Source: Hydrogenophaga palleronii_A (GTDB lineage: Bacteria > Pseudomonadota > Gammaproteobacteria > Burkholderiales > Burkholderiaceae_C). Taken from it: 64,000 bases of DNA. Below the pieces are notes generated by a model. The model was given only the letters and a program-made list of their open reading frames with translations, was not told the origin of the DNA and made no database searches. The stretch covers positions 682,001-746,000 of the forward strand of contig NZ_JAVDWU010000001.1 of the NCBI RefSeq assembly GCF_031457455.1, in the 5' to 3' direction. Below are positions 1 through 8,426 of this stretch, one piece after another. The stretch's first letter is position 1, and each line of letters starts with the position of its first letter. The position numbers and the translations under genes are program-made.

Positions 1-199
1 GCTGATCATTGATCTGGAATCAACGACCAGTGATGCTGGGGAAGTGATTCAGATCGATCTCAGCGGCATCGAACTGCCCGTGATTGGTGCCAACGAGCAG
101 GAGCAACAGGTACACGAACGCGTGCTGAGCGACATCGACAAGGCCTGCAAGGGCAAAACAGTCTGGCTGCATCTGGCTTCCGAAAACGCAAATCACTGA
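1..199 (+). CDS. C-terminal end of an unknown protein (5' truncated by window)
   Basis: An open frame enters from the left edge (codons begin at base 2) and stops at TGA 197-199, leaving 65 residues. The visible part is acidic, has no cysteine cluster or membrane segment, and ends in SENANH. I do not recognise a family. The frame is followed within 30 bases by the promoter of the tRNA-Val gene, so the gene ends here. The start and any function lie outside the window. Confidence 0.5.
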   Translation, partial: LIIDLESTTSDAGEVIQIDLSGIELPVIGANEQEQQVHERVLSDIDKACKGKTVWLHLASENANH

Positions 200-227
200 C
201 CGCCAAAAAACGAGGCCAGAAGCACGC

Positions 228-233
228 TATAAT
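228..233 (+). promoter_or_regulatory. -10 box of the tRNA-Val(CAC) promoter
   Basis: A perfect TATAAT sits 42 bases before the first base of the tRNA, so transcription should begin near base 240. No good -35 hexamer is visible 17 bases upstream (an A-rich stretch is found there). Assignment as a promoter is inferred from the perfect -10 and the tRNA context. Confidence 0.55.
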
Positions 234-275
234 TTGAGGCTTCCAAATGATTGGATCGAAAGAACAAAGTCATTT

Positions 276-350
276 GGGCGGTTAGCTCAGTGGTAGAGCA
301 CTGCCTTCACACGGCAGGGGTCGCAGGTTCGAACCCTGCACCGCCCACCA
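276..350 (+). tRNA. tRNA-Val (anticodon CAC)
   Basis: A full cloverleaf can be drawn. The acceptor stem GGGCGGT pairs with ACCGCCC (340-346), the anticodon stem CTGCC/GGCAG (301-305 with 313-317) encloses loop TTCACAC, and the T arm is CAGGTTCGAACCCTG. The anticodon CAC at 308-310 reads the valine codon GTG. The 3' CCA is encoded at 348-350. It is a single-gene unit with its own -10 box upstream and a terminator 8 bases downstream. A second valine tRNA with a different anticodon lies near 17.3 kb. Confidence 0.97.
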
Positions 351-357
351 GGCCATC

Positions 358-390
358 AAGCCCGCAAGTTGAAAGACTTGCGGGCTTTTT
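358..390 (+). terminator. Rho-independent terminator after tRNA-Val
   Basis: A perfect 12-bp stem (358-369 with 376-387) closes a six-base loop, TGAAAG, and runs into five T residues. It immediately follows the tRNA-Val gene on the same strand, as expected for a monocistronic tRNA unit. Confidence 0.9.
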
Positions 391-514
391 GCTTTCCGTT
401 CGGGTATCGGCACGCCGGAACCGTCGGCCCTGCGGCTGCAAAAAGTAGAAGAAAGTCACTGTTTCCGGGGTTGTTCGGGTTTTTTAAGTCGGTTTTCAGC
501 GGTTTAATCTCGGC

Positions 515-1726
515 ATGTACAAGCCGCTGCCACTGGATGCCATTGCGCTGAACCAACCGGTGCCCGTGAACGTCTGGGATCCGAAGGGCGTTCTGTTGCT
601 GCGCAAGGGGGAGTCCATCACCTCAGAGCAACACCGCGGCCACCTGATGCTGCATTCGCCGATGGTTGAAGATGCCGATTGGCAGGCTTGGACCTACAGC
701 TACAAAGCCGAGCTGGACCGCATGGTGCGCAGCAACGAATCTTTGAGTCGCATCGCCGGCCTCAGTCACCATGTGGAGGTGCGGGAGGCGCGCGACCGCC
801 AGCCCCCTGAAGAAGTCGGCCCCGCAGTTGCCTGGCCCGATCTGCATGCCGCGCTGTCCACCTTGCTGCATCAGGGCGCCGATGCCAGCCAGTTCCCAGA
901 ACGCCTGGAGCGTTTGTTGTGGCGCGCTCGCGAACTCTGGCGCGTCGGCCCGGACGACAGTCTTCTGGTGTTGGTACAACTTCTGTTTGATCAGCGAATG
1001 GCTTACAGCGCCACGCATGCCTTACTTTCAGCGGGCTTGTGCGACATGGTGGCACCGTCGGCCGGTTTGTCCGTGAGCGAACAGTCGACACTCTTTCGTG
1101 CGGCATTGACCATGAACATCGGCATGACGCGCGTGCACGACGGCCTGGCGCGTCAGGTCGGTGAGTTGACCGACGCGCAGCGGAACACAGTCCGGCAACA
1201 TCCATTGCTTGGTGCCAGGCTTTTGCGCCGCTTGGGAATTGATGATCCGTTCTGGCTGTCGCTGGTGGAAGACCATCATGAACAACCTGATGGCAGTGGA
1301 TACCCGAGCGGCAAAGCCGTCAAAGACCTGTCCCAGCGCCTGTTACAGATGGCCGATGTGTACGTGGCTTGCATCAGTCCCCGTCAGAGCCGGGGAGGGC
1401 TGCTGTCGCAGAATGTGGCGCGCGAGCTGTACCTCGGCGCTGACCAGAAGCCTGACCCTTTGGGGGCCTTGTTCGTCAAGAGCGTCGGCTTTTATCCGCC
1501 AGGCAGCTACGTGCGACTCGCCAATGACGAGGTGGCGGTGGTGGTCAAACGCGGGGAACGGGCCAACACGCCGGTGGTCTGCTCCATCGTCGGACGGCAG
1601 GGCCTGCCCTTGGGTGAGCCTGTCATGCGAGACACCGCCAATCCGTTGTTCGAGGTCAGGGCTAGCCTGGCACCCGGGGAAGTGCGGGTGGTGGTGAACG
1701 TGGCGAAATTGCTGAGCCGCACCTGA
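515..1726 (+). CDS. Degenerate HD-GYP domain protein (c-di-GMP phosphodiesterase-like)
   Basis: This 403-residue protein has an N-terminal stretch of about 150 residues of the kind found before HD-GYP domains and then an HD-GYP-like domain (about 160-340). HD-GYP enzymes hydrolyse cyclic di-GMP using a His-Asp dyad plus the GYP loop. The GYP part is intact here (HHEQPDGSGYP, residues 254-264) and a histidine is kept at 168, but the HD dyad position, normally HDxGK, reads MNIGM (200-204). Metal binding and catalysis are therefore doubtful, and a c-di-GMP-sensing or protein-binding role is more likely. No signal peptide or membrane segment is visible. It converges on the DUF2889 gene, with 19 bases between the stops. 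Confidence 0.8.
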   Translation: MYKPLPLDAIALNQPVPVNVWDPKGVLLLRKGESITSEQHRGHLMLHSPMVEDADWQAWTYSYKAELDRMVRSNESLSRIAGLSHHVEVREARDRQPPEEVGPAVAWPDLHAALSTLLHQGADASQFPERLERLLWRARELWRVGPDDSLLVLVQLLFDQRMAYSATHALLSAGLCDMVAPSAGLSVSEQSTLFRAALTMNIGMTRVHDGLARQVGELTDAQRNTVRQHPLLGARLLRRLGIDDPFWLSLVEDHHEQPDGSGYPSGKAVKDLSQRLLQMADVYVACISPRQSRGGLLSQNVARELYLGADQKPDPLGALFVKSVGFYPPGSYVRLANDEVAVVVKRGERANTPVVCSIVGRQGLPLGEPVMRDTANPLFEVRASLAPGEVRVVVNVAKLLSRT

Positions 1727-1745
1727 TGCCGCTGCAGGCTCTGCC

Positions 1746-2312
1746 TTAGCCGTTGCTGTAGACGGTTTTTCCAGGCGGTTGCCAGCGAAAGAACATGGGG
1801 TAGACCTTTTCAACCACCGGTCCATTGAAGTCCCAGGCGAGGCACTTCCCCAGATGCATGGGCGGGCTGCCGTCTGCCGGCGGGGCGAACGATGCGGACC
1901 GGCTTTGAAAGGCTGCTGTGGCCATGTTGAACAGCAGTTCACGAAGGTGGGTGCAACCCTGTATGCCACCCAGATGCCGTTCGATGGTTTGCCGCCAGCC
2001 CTTGCCCATGACGCTGCCGATCATTCGGCGCATGGGTTCCTGGGCCTGAGGGCATGGGCTGTGGGGCACGCTGTCCATGGCCACCGCAATGTCCCTGATC
2101 ACCATGGCCGCGTCCAACGTCACCCGAATATGCATGTGATGCACCGGCTCTTCCGGCGCCCAGGTCCGTTCACCCTCGATCACGAAGGCATGGGGCTTGG
2201 TGTCCAGCAACTCGCCTTCGATGTCCCAAAGGCCATCATCACGTTCGAAACCGCGAAACGACATGCGGCGGGTGTGCATCAGCTTGCGGGGAGCGGGATC
2301 GGGGAGCGGCAA
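1746..2312 (-). CDS. DUF2889 domain protein
   Basis: This 188-residue cytoplasmic protein resembles DUF2889. The family hallmark is an N-terminal HTR-x-x-x-RG(F/Y)xRDDGLWDIEGxLxDTK segment, seen here at residues 12-36. The family's function is unknown to me. I place the start at the TTG at 2312, giving MPLPDPAPRKLMHTRR, because family members begin this way and an AAGAGG ribosome-binding site lies 7 bases upstream. The ATG at 2279 is the alternative. An open frame continues further upstream but would overlap the helicase gene. It lies downstream of the helicase gene on the same strand, 88 bases away, and could be cotranscribed. Confidence 0.8.
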   Translation of the reverse strand: MPLPDPAPRKLMHTRRMSFRGFERDDGLWDIEGELLDTKPHAFVIEGERTWAPEEPVHHMHIRVTLDAAMVIRDIAVAMDSVPHSPCPQAQEPMRRMIGSVMGKGWRQTIERHLGGIQGCTHLRELLFNMATAAFQSRSASFAPPADGSPPMHLGKCLAWDFNGPVVEKVYPMFFRWQPPGKTVYSNG

Positions 2313-2400
2313 AACAGGACCTCTTGGCGACGGGTAACCCTGTATTTTCGCCGGATCGGGATGGTGGTGCCTGGCAAGGGGCACAGCGAGCCTGCTCGGC

Positions 2401-3663
2401 TCAGGGTGACTTTGATCCTGTAGCAGCCGCCGCGGCTCGTAGCTTGTCCTTCTTGCTCGGGCGTTTGCCCTTGATGCCGCCGCCACCCGGTGCGGGAGGC
2501 GGGGCAAGCTGCTGGGGCTCGAATCCGGGGATCTGCTCGCGCGGCAGGCTCATGCCCTGGCGCTTCTCGATCAGGCGCCAATGCGCGTCGGCTTCGGCGG
2601 TGACAAAGCTGATGGCCAGACCACCCTCGCCGGCGCGTCCGGTGCGGCCAATGCGATGCACATGATCCACCGCAGAACGGGGCAGGTCAAAGTTCACGAC
2701 CACAGGCAACTGCGCAATATCGATGCCGCGCGCAGCGAGGTCGGTGGTGACCACCACGTCCCAGCGCTTCTCCTTGAACTCCTTGAGTGCCTGCTTGCGC
2801 GCGCCCTGGCTCAGTCCACCGTGAAAAGAGGTGGCGTAGATGTCGCCGTGGTGCAGCTTGGCTGCCACTCGCTCGGCCGCATACTGCGTGGCCACGAACA
2901 CCAGCACCCGCTCCCACTGCCCTTCTTTCATGAGATGGCGCAGCAACTGCACGCGCCGGTCTGCATCCACTTCGATCAGGCGTTGCACCACCAATGGGGG
3001 TGAAGCGGCACCCGTTTCACAGGCAGCGTCCATCACCTCGATGCGCACGGCATCGTGCAGGAGCTCATTCGCGAGCGCCTGCACGTCCGGGGGAAAGGTG
3101 GCGGAAAAGAACAGGTTCTGCCGCTGCCTGGGCAGCAGGGCGAGCAGACGCTGAAGCTCGTCGGCAAACCCCAGGTCGAGCAAGCGGTCGGCTTCGTCAA
3201 GCACCAGCAACTGCACCGCATCAAGCTTGAGTGCGTTTTGTGAGACCAGGTCAAGCAGACGGCCGGGCGTGCCGACCATGATATCGGCGCCGCCGCGCAG
3301 CGCCATCATCTGGGGGTTGATTGAGACACCACCGAAGGCCACAGCCACCTTGGGCCGCGGTTCCAGATGCAGGGCAAACTGGCGCACCATTTCGCCGACC
3401 TGAGCCGCGAGTTCACGCGTGGGGACCAGCACGAGCGCGCCGACCCGGCGGTTTGAAGCGGTCTTTTGTTGCTGCAGCCGCTGCAGCAGTGGCAACGCAT
3501 AGGCGGCTGTTTTTCCTGAGCCGGTCTGGGCCGTGCCCAACACATCCTTGCCCTCCAGAATCACAGGGATGGCCTCCGTCTGGATCGGCGTAGGTGTTGT
3601 GAAGCCGAGATCGGCGGCGGCCTTGGTGAGAGCGGGAACGAGTCCCAGTGCTTGGAATGGCAT
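2401..3663 (-). CDS. rhlE: DEAD-box ATP-dependent RNA helicase, RhlE type
   Basis: This 420-residue helicase unwinds RNA duplexes with ATP, in ribosome assembly or RNA turnover. All core motifs are visible in order: a Q motif (GFTTPTPIQ), motif I AQTGSGKT, Ia PTRELA, Ib TPGRLLD, motif II DEAD, motif III SAT, RGIDIA (V) and HRIGRTGRAG (VI). The C-terminal tail is short, basic and Ala/Lys-rich, as in RhlE proteins. I chose the ATG at 3663 because MPFQALGL leads directly into the Q motif. The frame stays open upstream but would run through the divergent SUI1 gene. The symbol is a subfamily judgement; other DEAD-box paralogues are possible. Confidence 0.88.
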   Translation of the reverse strand: MPFQALGLVPALTKAAADLGFTTPTPIQTEAIPVILEGKDVLGTAQTGSGKTAAYALPLLQRLQQQKTASNRRVGALVLVPTRELAAQVGEMVRQFALHLEPRPKVAVAFGGVSINPQMMALRGGADIMVGTPGRLLDLVSQNALKLDAVQLLVLDEADRLLDLGFADELQRLLALLPRQRQNLFFSATFPPDVQALANELLHDAVRIEVMDAACETGAASPPLVVQRLIEVDADRRVQLLRHLMKEGQWERVLVFVATQYAAERVAAKLHHGDIYATSFHGGLSQGARKQALKEFKEKRWDVVVTTDLAARGIDIAQLPVVVNFDLPRSAVDHVHRIGRTGRAGEGGLAISFVTAEADAHWRLIEKRQGMSLPREQIPGFEPQQLAPPPAPGGGGIKGKRPSKKDKLRAAAAATGSKSP

Positions 3664-3707
3664 GTGGCAAAGTTTGAGTGCAGTGTAACGTTGGCGATTT
3701 CGCGCGC

Positions 3708-3713
3708 TACGAT
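3708..3713 (+). promoter_or_regulatory. -10-like box just upstream of the SUI1 gene
   Basis: TACGAT ends 8 bases before the ATG at 3722. A transcript started from it would begin at or just before the start codon, which fits a leaderless or near-leaderless mRNA. No Shine-Dalgarno sequence is visible. The -35 region is not convincing, so this is a tentative call. Confidence 0.35.
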
Positions 3714-3721
3714 CACCACCC

Positions 3722-4084
3722 ATGAAAAGCAAGTCTTCCAGTGGCGGACTGGTGTATTCCACCGAGGCGGGACGCATGTGCCCGGCCTGCCGACAACCCA
3801 TAGCGCAGTGCGCGTGCGCCAAGCGAGCGTCTGTACCCGCAGGTGACGGCGTGGCCCGCGTGTCACGGGAAACCAAGGGCCGAGGCGGCAAGGCGGTCAC
3901 CGTGGTCAAAGGCGTCGCTGTGACCACTGAAGCCCTGCAGGCGCTGGGCAAACAGCTCAGAACGGCTTGCGGTTCGGGCGGAACAGTGAAGGACGGCGTG
4001 ATTGAAATCCAGGGGGATCACGTCGAGCGGGTGATGGCCGCATTGCAGGCACAGGGGCTCAAAGTCAAGCGGACCGGCGGTTGA
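3722..4084 (+). CDS. yciH: SUI1/eIF1-like translation initiation protein (YciH family)
   Basis: This 120-residue protein is related to eukaryotic eIF1 (SUI1); bacterial YciH proteins are thought to influence initiation fidelity. The N-terminal half is a short linker with a CPACRQPIAQCAC cysteine pattern (residues 20-32), possibly a small metal-binding knuckle. The SUI1 fold follows (about 45-118), with RETKGRGGKAVTVVKG and the GSGGTVKDGVIEIQGDH core, both hallmarks of the family. It is divergent from the helicase gene (58 bases between starts) and converges on serB with a 13-base gap. Confidence 0.9.
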   Translation: MKSKSSSGGLVYSTEAGRMCPACRQPIAQCACAKRASVPAGDGVARVSRETKGRGGKAVTVVKGVAVTTEALQALGKQLRTACGSGGTVKDGVIEIQGDHVERVMAALQAQGLKVKRTGG

Positions 4085-4097
4085 AGCGCATGAACAT

Positions 4098-4826
4098 TCA
4101 GGGCTGAACGACTTCGAGCAAGCGATCCAGACCGCCGGTGTTGATGGCCACCTTGGCCTGCGCACGCACGGCAGGTTTGGCGTGGTACGCCACCGACAGG
4201 CCGACCGCACCCATCATGGGCAGATCATTGGCGCCGTCGCCCATGGCAATGCACTGTGAGGGTTCGATGCCCAGCAGCGACGCCACCTCCAGCACGGTGC
4301 GACGCTTCTCTGCGCCATCGCAGATGTCGCCCCAGGCCTGGTCGACCATGCGGCCGGTGAGCTGGCCACAATTCGGCCCGCTTTCAACCTCCAGCACGTT
4401 GGCGCGCGTGAAGTCGATGCCCAGCGTCTGGCGCACGCGCTCGCTGAAAAAGGTGAAACCACCTGAGACCAGCAGCACCTTCAGACCAGCGGCCTTGCAC
4501 GCTTGGATGAGTTCGGCTGCGCCGGGGTTGATACGCAGGCGCTCGACGTAGACATGCTCCATGTCGGCGATGGTCACACCGCGCAGCAGGGCCACGCGCT
4601 GTCTCAGGCTCTCCTTGTAGTCGGTGATCTCACCCCGCATCGCGGCCTCGGTGATGGCCGCGACCTCGGGCTTCTTGCCCACGGCATCGGCGATTTCGTC
4701 CACGCACTCGATGCTGATGAGCGTCGAGTCCATGTCAAAGGCAATCAGCTTGAAGTCGCTGAGTTTCAAAGGAGGCGTGAAGCCTTGGATGGTGAGGCCG
4801 GGGGCAAATTCGGAGGCGAGGTTCAT
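4098..4826 (-). CDS. serB: Phosphoserine phosphatase
   Basis: SerB dephosphorylates O-phosphoserine in the last step of serine synthesis. This 242-residue HAD-superfamily enzyme has the motif I nucleophile DMDSTL (Asp31 and Asp33), motif II around VSGGFTFF, and the metal-binding GDGANDLPMM segment. It starts with ATG at 4826, which overlaps the mfd stop in an ATGA arrangement, so translation is probably coupled to mfd. The N-terminal ACT region found in longer SerB proteins is absent, as in many proteobacterial short forms. Confidence 0.95.
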   Translation of the reverse strand: MNLASEFAPGLTIQGFTPPLKLSDFKLIAFDMDSTLISIECVDEIADAVGKKPEVAAITEAAMRGEITDYKESLRQRVALLRGVTIADMEHVYVERLRINPGAAELIQACKAAGLKVLLVSGGFTFFSERVRQTLGIDFTRANVLEVESGPNCGQLTGRMVDQAWGDICDGAEKRRTVLEVASLLGIEPSQCIAMGDGANDLPMMGAVGLSVAYHAKPAVRAQAKVAINTGGLDRLLEVVQP

Positions 4827-7800
4827 GCGGGTTCCGGTTGTTTTGTAGGTTGGCCGAGCGAGCGCAGCACGTCACGCACCAACTGCACGCGGTCCTTGAC
4901 CTCCGGCAGGGCGCGCTCGATGCGCAGCTTCTCGTTCCCCGCCAGCTTGATGTGGTGGTTCTTCTGAATGAGTTCGATGATGCGCATCGGCTCGATGGGT
5001 GGGTTGGCCTTGAAGGTGATGTTCGTCACCCCGGGCGCTGCATCGACCTTCACCACGCCATACGGTGCGCTGAGGCAACGCAGTCGGTGCACGTCGATCA
5101 GGGTCTGGGCCTGGGCGGGTAGTTTGCCAAAGCGGTCGACGATCTCTTCCAGCAGGGCATCGATCTGATCGGTTGTCTTGGCGGTGGCGAGTTTTTTGTA
5201 GAAGCTCAGGCGCAGATGCACATCGCCGCAATAATCGTTGGGCAGCAGGGCGGGTGCGTGCAGGTTGATGTCGGTGGTGACCGACAGCGGCGAGAGCAGA
5301 TCGGGTTCGCGGCCCGCCTTGAGCGAGCGCACCGCCTCACTCAGCATTTCGTTGTAAAGCTGAAAGCCCACCTCCAGCATGTTGCCGCTCTGGTTCTCGC
5401 CCAGCACCTCGCCAGCACCGCGAATTTCCAGATCGTGCATGGCCAGGTAGAAACCGCTGCCCAGCTCCTCCATCTGCTGGATCGCGTCCAGCCGTTGCGC
5501 GGCCTGCTTGGTCAGGCCTTCAATCTCGGGCACCAGCAGGTAGGCGTAGGCCTGATGGTGGCTGCGGCCCACCCGACCACGCAACTGGTGCAATTGCGCC
5601 AGGCCGAACTTGTCGGCCCGGCTCATGACAATGGTGTTGGCCGTGGGCACGTCAATGCCCGTTTCAATGATGGTGGAGCACAGCAGCAGGTTGTAGCGCT
5701 GCGCCACGAAGTCGCGCATCACGCGTTCCAGCTCGCGCTCGGGCATCTGGCCGTGGGCGATGGCGATGCGCGCTTCGGGCAATATCTCTTCCAGCTTCTG
5801 CTTGCGGTTCTCGATGGTCTCGACCTCGTTGTGCAGGAAGTAGACCTGACCGCCGCGCTTCAGTTCGCGCAGCACGGCTTCGCGGATCACGCCATTGCCT
5901 TCATTGCGCACGAAGGTCTTGATGGCCAAGCGCCGTTGCGGCGCGGTGGCGATCACGCTCAGGTCGCGCAGGCCTTCCAGTGCCATGCCCAACGTGCGCG
6001 GAATGGGCGTCGCCGTGAGGGTCAGCACGTCCACTTCGGCGCGCATGGCCTTCATGGCTTCCTTGTGGCGCACACCGAAGCGGTGCTCCTCATCGATGAT
6101 GAGCAGGCCCAGGTCCTTGAACTTCACCGATTCGCTGAGGAGTTTGTGCGTGCCCACCACGATGTCGACACTGCCGTCTGCCAGGCCCTTGGCTGCCGCG
6201 GTGATCTCTTTCTGGGAGCGGAAGCGGCTCATCTCGGCGATCTTCACCGGCCACTTACCGAACCTGTCCACCAGGGTCTGGTAGTGCTGTTCGGCCAGCA
6301 GGGTCGTGGGTGCCAGGAACGCCACCTGCCGTCCTCCGGTGACGGCCACGAAAGCGGCGCGCAGGGCCACCTCGGTCTTGCCAAAACCCACGTCGCCGCA
6401 TACCAGCCGGTCCATGGGGCGTGGGCTGATCATGTCTTGAATGACCGCGTGAATGGCCGCGCGCTGGTCGGCGGTTTCTTCAAAGCCGAAATCGGTCGCG
6501 AACACCTCGTAGTCCTGTGCCGAGTAGCGGAACGCATGCCCCACCCGCGCCGCACGGCGGGCGTAGATGTTGAGCAGTTCAGCCGCCGCGTCGCGCACCT
6601 GCTCGGCCGCCTTGCGCTTGGCCTTCTCCCACTGGCCACTGCCCAGGCGGTGCAGGGGTGCTTCGTCGGCGCTTACGCCGGTGTAGCGGCCAATCAGTTG
6701 CAGTTGGCTGACGGGCACATACAGCACGGCCTTGTCGGCGTATTCCAGGTGCAGGAACTCCATCAGGGCCGGCGATCCATCGGGGTTTTTCTCCCCCATG
6801 TCCATGTTCACCAGGCCCCGGTAGCGGCCGATGCCGTGTGCGTTGTGCACCACCGGGTCGCCCACGTTGAGCTCGCTGAGGTCTTTGATGAGCGCGTCGA
6901 CATCGCTGACCTGTTCCTGTTTCTTGCGGCGCCGGGTCGTGGGGCCGGCGGCGAACAGCTCGGTCTCGGTGACAAAGTCGATACCGCCTTCCAGCCAGGA
7001 GAATCCGACCGAAAGCGCCGCCGTGGCAATGCCGATCTTTTCTTCGCTGCCCTGGAATTCGGTCAACGAGTCAAACGCGGGTGGGCTGACCCCGCTGGCG
7101 CGCAGGAAGTCCAGCAGACTCTCGCGCCGGCCGTCGCTCTCTGCCAGCAGCAGCACGCGGTTCGCGGTGTTCCGGATATGGGCATGCAGACGGGCAAGTG
7201 GGTCGTCTGCGCCACGCACCACGGAGAGATCGCCCAGCTTCTGAATGTGTGCGTTGTCTGCCACGTCCGCCAGTTCGGGCCTGATGGCCAGCTGCGCGTG
7301 TGCGTTGGCGTGGGTGTAGAACTGTTCGGCGGAAAGGAACAGCGACTCGGGTGGCAGGGCGGGGCGCTCAGGGTCGGTGCGGACGATGCGGTAGCGGTCC
7401 TGAGTGTCTTTCCAGAATCGCTGGAAGGCCGGTTCCAGGTCACCATGCAAAACCACCGCGGCCGATTCCCCCAGGTAGTCGAAGACGGTCGCGGTTTCTT
7501 CGAAAAACAAGGGGAGGTAATACTCGATGCCGGCGGTGGCGACCCCGTTGCCCATGTCCTTGTAAATGCGGCTCTTGGTCGGGTCGCCCTCCAGCAGTTC
7601 CCGCCATCGGCTGCGAAAGCGCGCGCGGGCGGCATCGTCCATGGGGAATTCACGCCCTGGCAACAGGCGAACCTCGGGTACCGGGTACAGGCTGCGCTGG
7701 CTGTCGGGGTCGAAGGTGCGGATGCTGTCGATCTCGTCATCGAACAGGTCCACGCGGTAGGGCACCAGGCTGCCCATGGGGAACAGGTCGATCAGGCCGC

Positions 7801-8317
7801 CACGCACCGCGTATTCGCCAGGGCTCACCACCTGGGTCACGTGCTGGTAGCCGGCCAGCGTCAACTGCCCCTTGAGCTTGGCTTCATCGAGTTTCTGTCT
7901 GACCTTGAATTCAAACGTATAGCCCGCCAGAAACGCCGGCGGCGCCAGCCGATACAGCGCGGTGGTGGCGGGCACCACCACCACGTCGGCGCCCGCATCC
8001 TTGGCGTTCCCGTTGGCCCGGTTGTGAATGCGCCAGAGTGTGGCTAGGCGTTCAGAGATCAGGTCCTGGTGGGGCGAGAACGTGTCGTAGGGCAGGGTCT
8101 CCCAGTCGGGGAACAAGGCAATGCGCAGCTCCGGCGCGAAGAAGGCCATTTCATCAATGAGGCGTTGTGCATCGGTGGCATCGGCCGTGACAATGGCCGT
8201 GGGTCGACCGGCCGCCATTTCGCGTTGTGCCAGCTGAGCCAGCAGCAGGGCATCGGCCGATCCACTGGGTCGGGGTAGGGTGAAACGTTTGCCGGGCGTG
8301 AGTTTGGGCAGTTGCAT
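4823..8317 (-). CDS. mfd: Transcription-repair coupling factor
   Basis: Mfd is a cytoplasmic motor that removes RNA polymerase stalled at DNA lesions and recruits UvrA. The 1164-residue length matches the family. Visible parts are the UvrB-like N-terminus (PDWETLPYD), the polymerase-interacting domain around GDPVVHNAHGIGRYRGL (about residue 490), the translocase Walker A GDVGFGKTE (about 640), the DEEH box (about 741), and the RecG-like segment with RGRVGRS. It is the first gene of an mfd-serB unit, with the ATGA overlap at its stop. A divergent promoter region separates it from ispD. Confidence 0.97.
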   Translation of the reverse strand: MQLPKLTPGKRFTLPRPSGSADALLLAQLAQREMAAGRPTAIVTADATDAQRLIDEMAFFAPELRIALFPDWETLPYDTFSPHQDLISERLATLWRIHNRANGNAKDAGADVVVVPATTALYRLAPPAFLAGYTFEFKVRQKLDEAKLKGQLTLAGYQHVTQVVSPGEYAVRGGLIDLFPMGSLVPYRVDLFDDEIDSIRTFDPDSQRSLYPVPEVRLLPGREFPMDDAARARFRSRWRELLEGDPTKSRIYKDMGNGVATAGIEYYLPLFFEETATVFDYLGESAAVVLHGDLEPAFQRFWKDTQDRYRIVRTDPERPALPPESLFLSAEQFYTHANAHAQLAIRPELADVADNAHIQKLGDLSVVRGADDPLARLHAHIRNTANRVLLLAESDGRRESLLDFLRASGVSPPAFDSLTEFQGSEEKIGIATAALSVGFSWLEGGIDFVTETELFAAGPTTRRRKKQEQVSDVDALIKDLSELNVGDPVVHNAHGIGRYRGLVNMDMGEKNPDGSPALMEFLHLEYADKAVLYVPVSQLQLIGRYTGVSADEAPLHRLGSGQWEKAKRKAAEQVRDAAAELLNIYARRAARVGHAFRYSAQDYEVFATDFGFEETADQRAAIHAVIQDMISPRPMDRLVCGDVGFGKTEVALRAAFVAVTGGRQVAFLAPTTLLAEQHYQTLVDRFGKWPVKIAEMSRFRSQKEITAAAKGLADGSVDIVVGTHKLLSESVKFKDLGLLIIDEEHRFGVRHKEAMKAMRAEVDVLTLTATPIPRTLGMALEGLRDLSVIATAPQRRLAIKTFVRNEGNGVIREAVLRELKRGGQVYFLHNEVETIENRKQKLEEILPEARIAIAHGQMPERELERVMRDFVAQRYNLLLCSTIIETGIDVPTANTIVMSRADKFGLAQLHQLRGRVGRSHHQAYAYLLVPEIEGLTKQAAQRLDAIQQMEELGSGFYLAMHDLEIRGAGEVLGENQSGNMLEVGFQLYNEMLSEAVRSLKAGREPDLLSPLSVTTDINLHAPALLPNDYCGDVHLRLSFYKKLATAKTTDQIDALLEEIVDRFGKLPAQAQTLIDVHRLRCLSAPYGVVKVDAAPGVTNITFKANPPIEPMRIIELIQKNHHIKLAGNEKLRIERALPEVKDRVQLVRDVLRSLGQPTKQPEPA

Positions 8318-8409
8318 GAGAGCGGTTTCGGATCGGAATCGGGGTCACACTTGACCGGCCATGACAAACACCCCCGGCCCGACAGGGCAGGGGGTGAACG
8401 AACTGATTT

Positions 8410-8415
8410 TAGAAT
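8410..8415 (+). promoter_or_regulatory. -10 box of the ispDF promoter
   Basis: TAGAAT lies 11 bases before the chosen ispD ATG at 8427. Transcription would begin within a few bases of the start codon, giving a very short or leaderless message. The -35 region is weak. An imperfect C-run/G-run inverted repeat (CACCCCC ... GGGGGTG, about 8368-8396) sits just upstream. Confidence 0.45.
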
Positions 8416-8426
8416 GCGGCAGCCCT

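Noticed and set aside
2313..2507. Longer start for the DUF2889 gene.
   Set aside because: The extension overlaps the helicase gene and does not resemble the family N-terminus; a TTG with a good ribosome-binding site fits better.
5216..8047. A 943-codon open frame on the strand opposite mfd.
   Set aside because: It lies wholly opposite the conserved mfd gene, has no recognisable domain, and is the expected result of GC-rich codon use.
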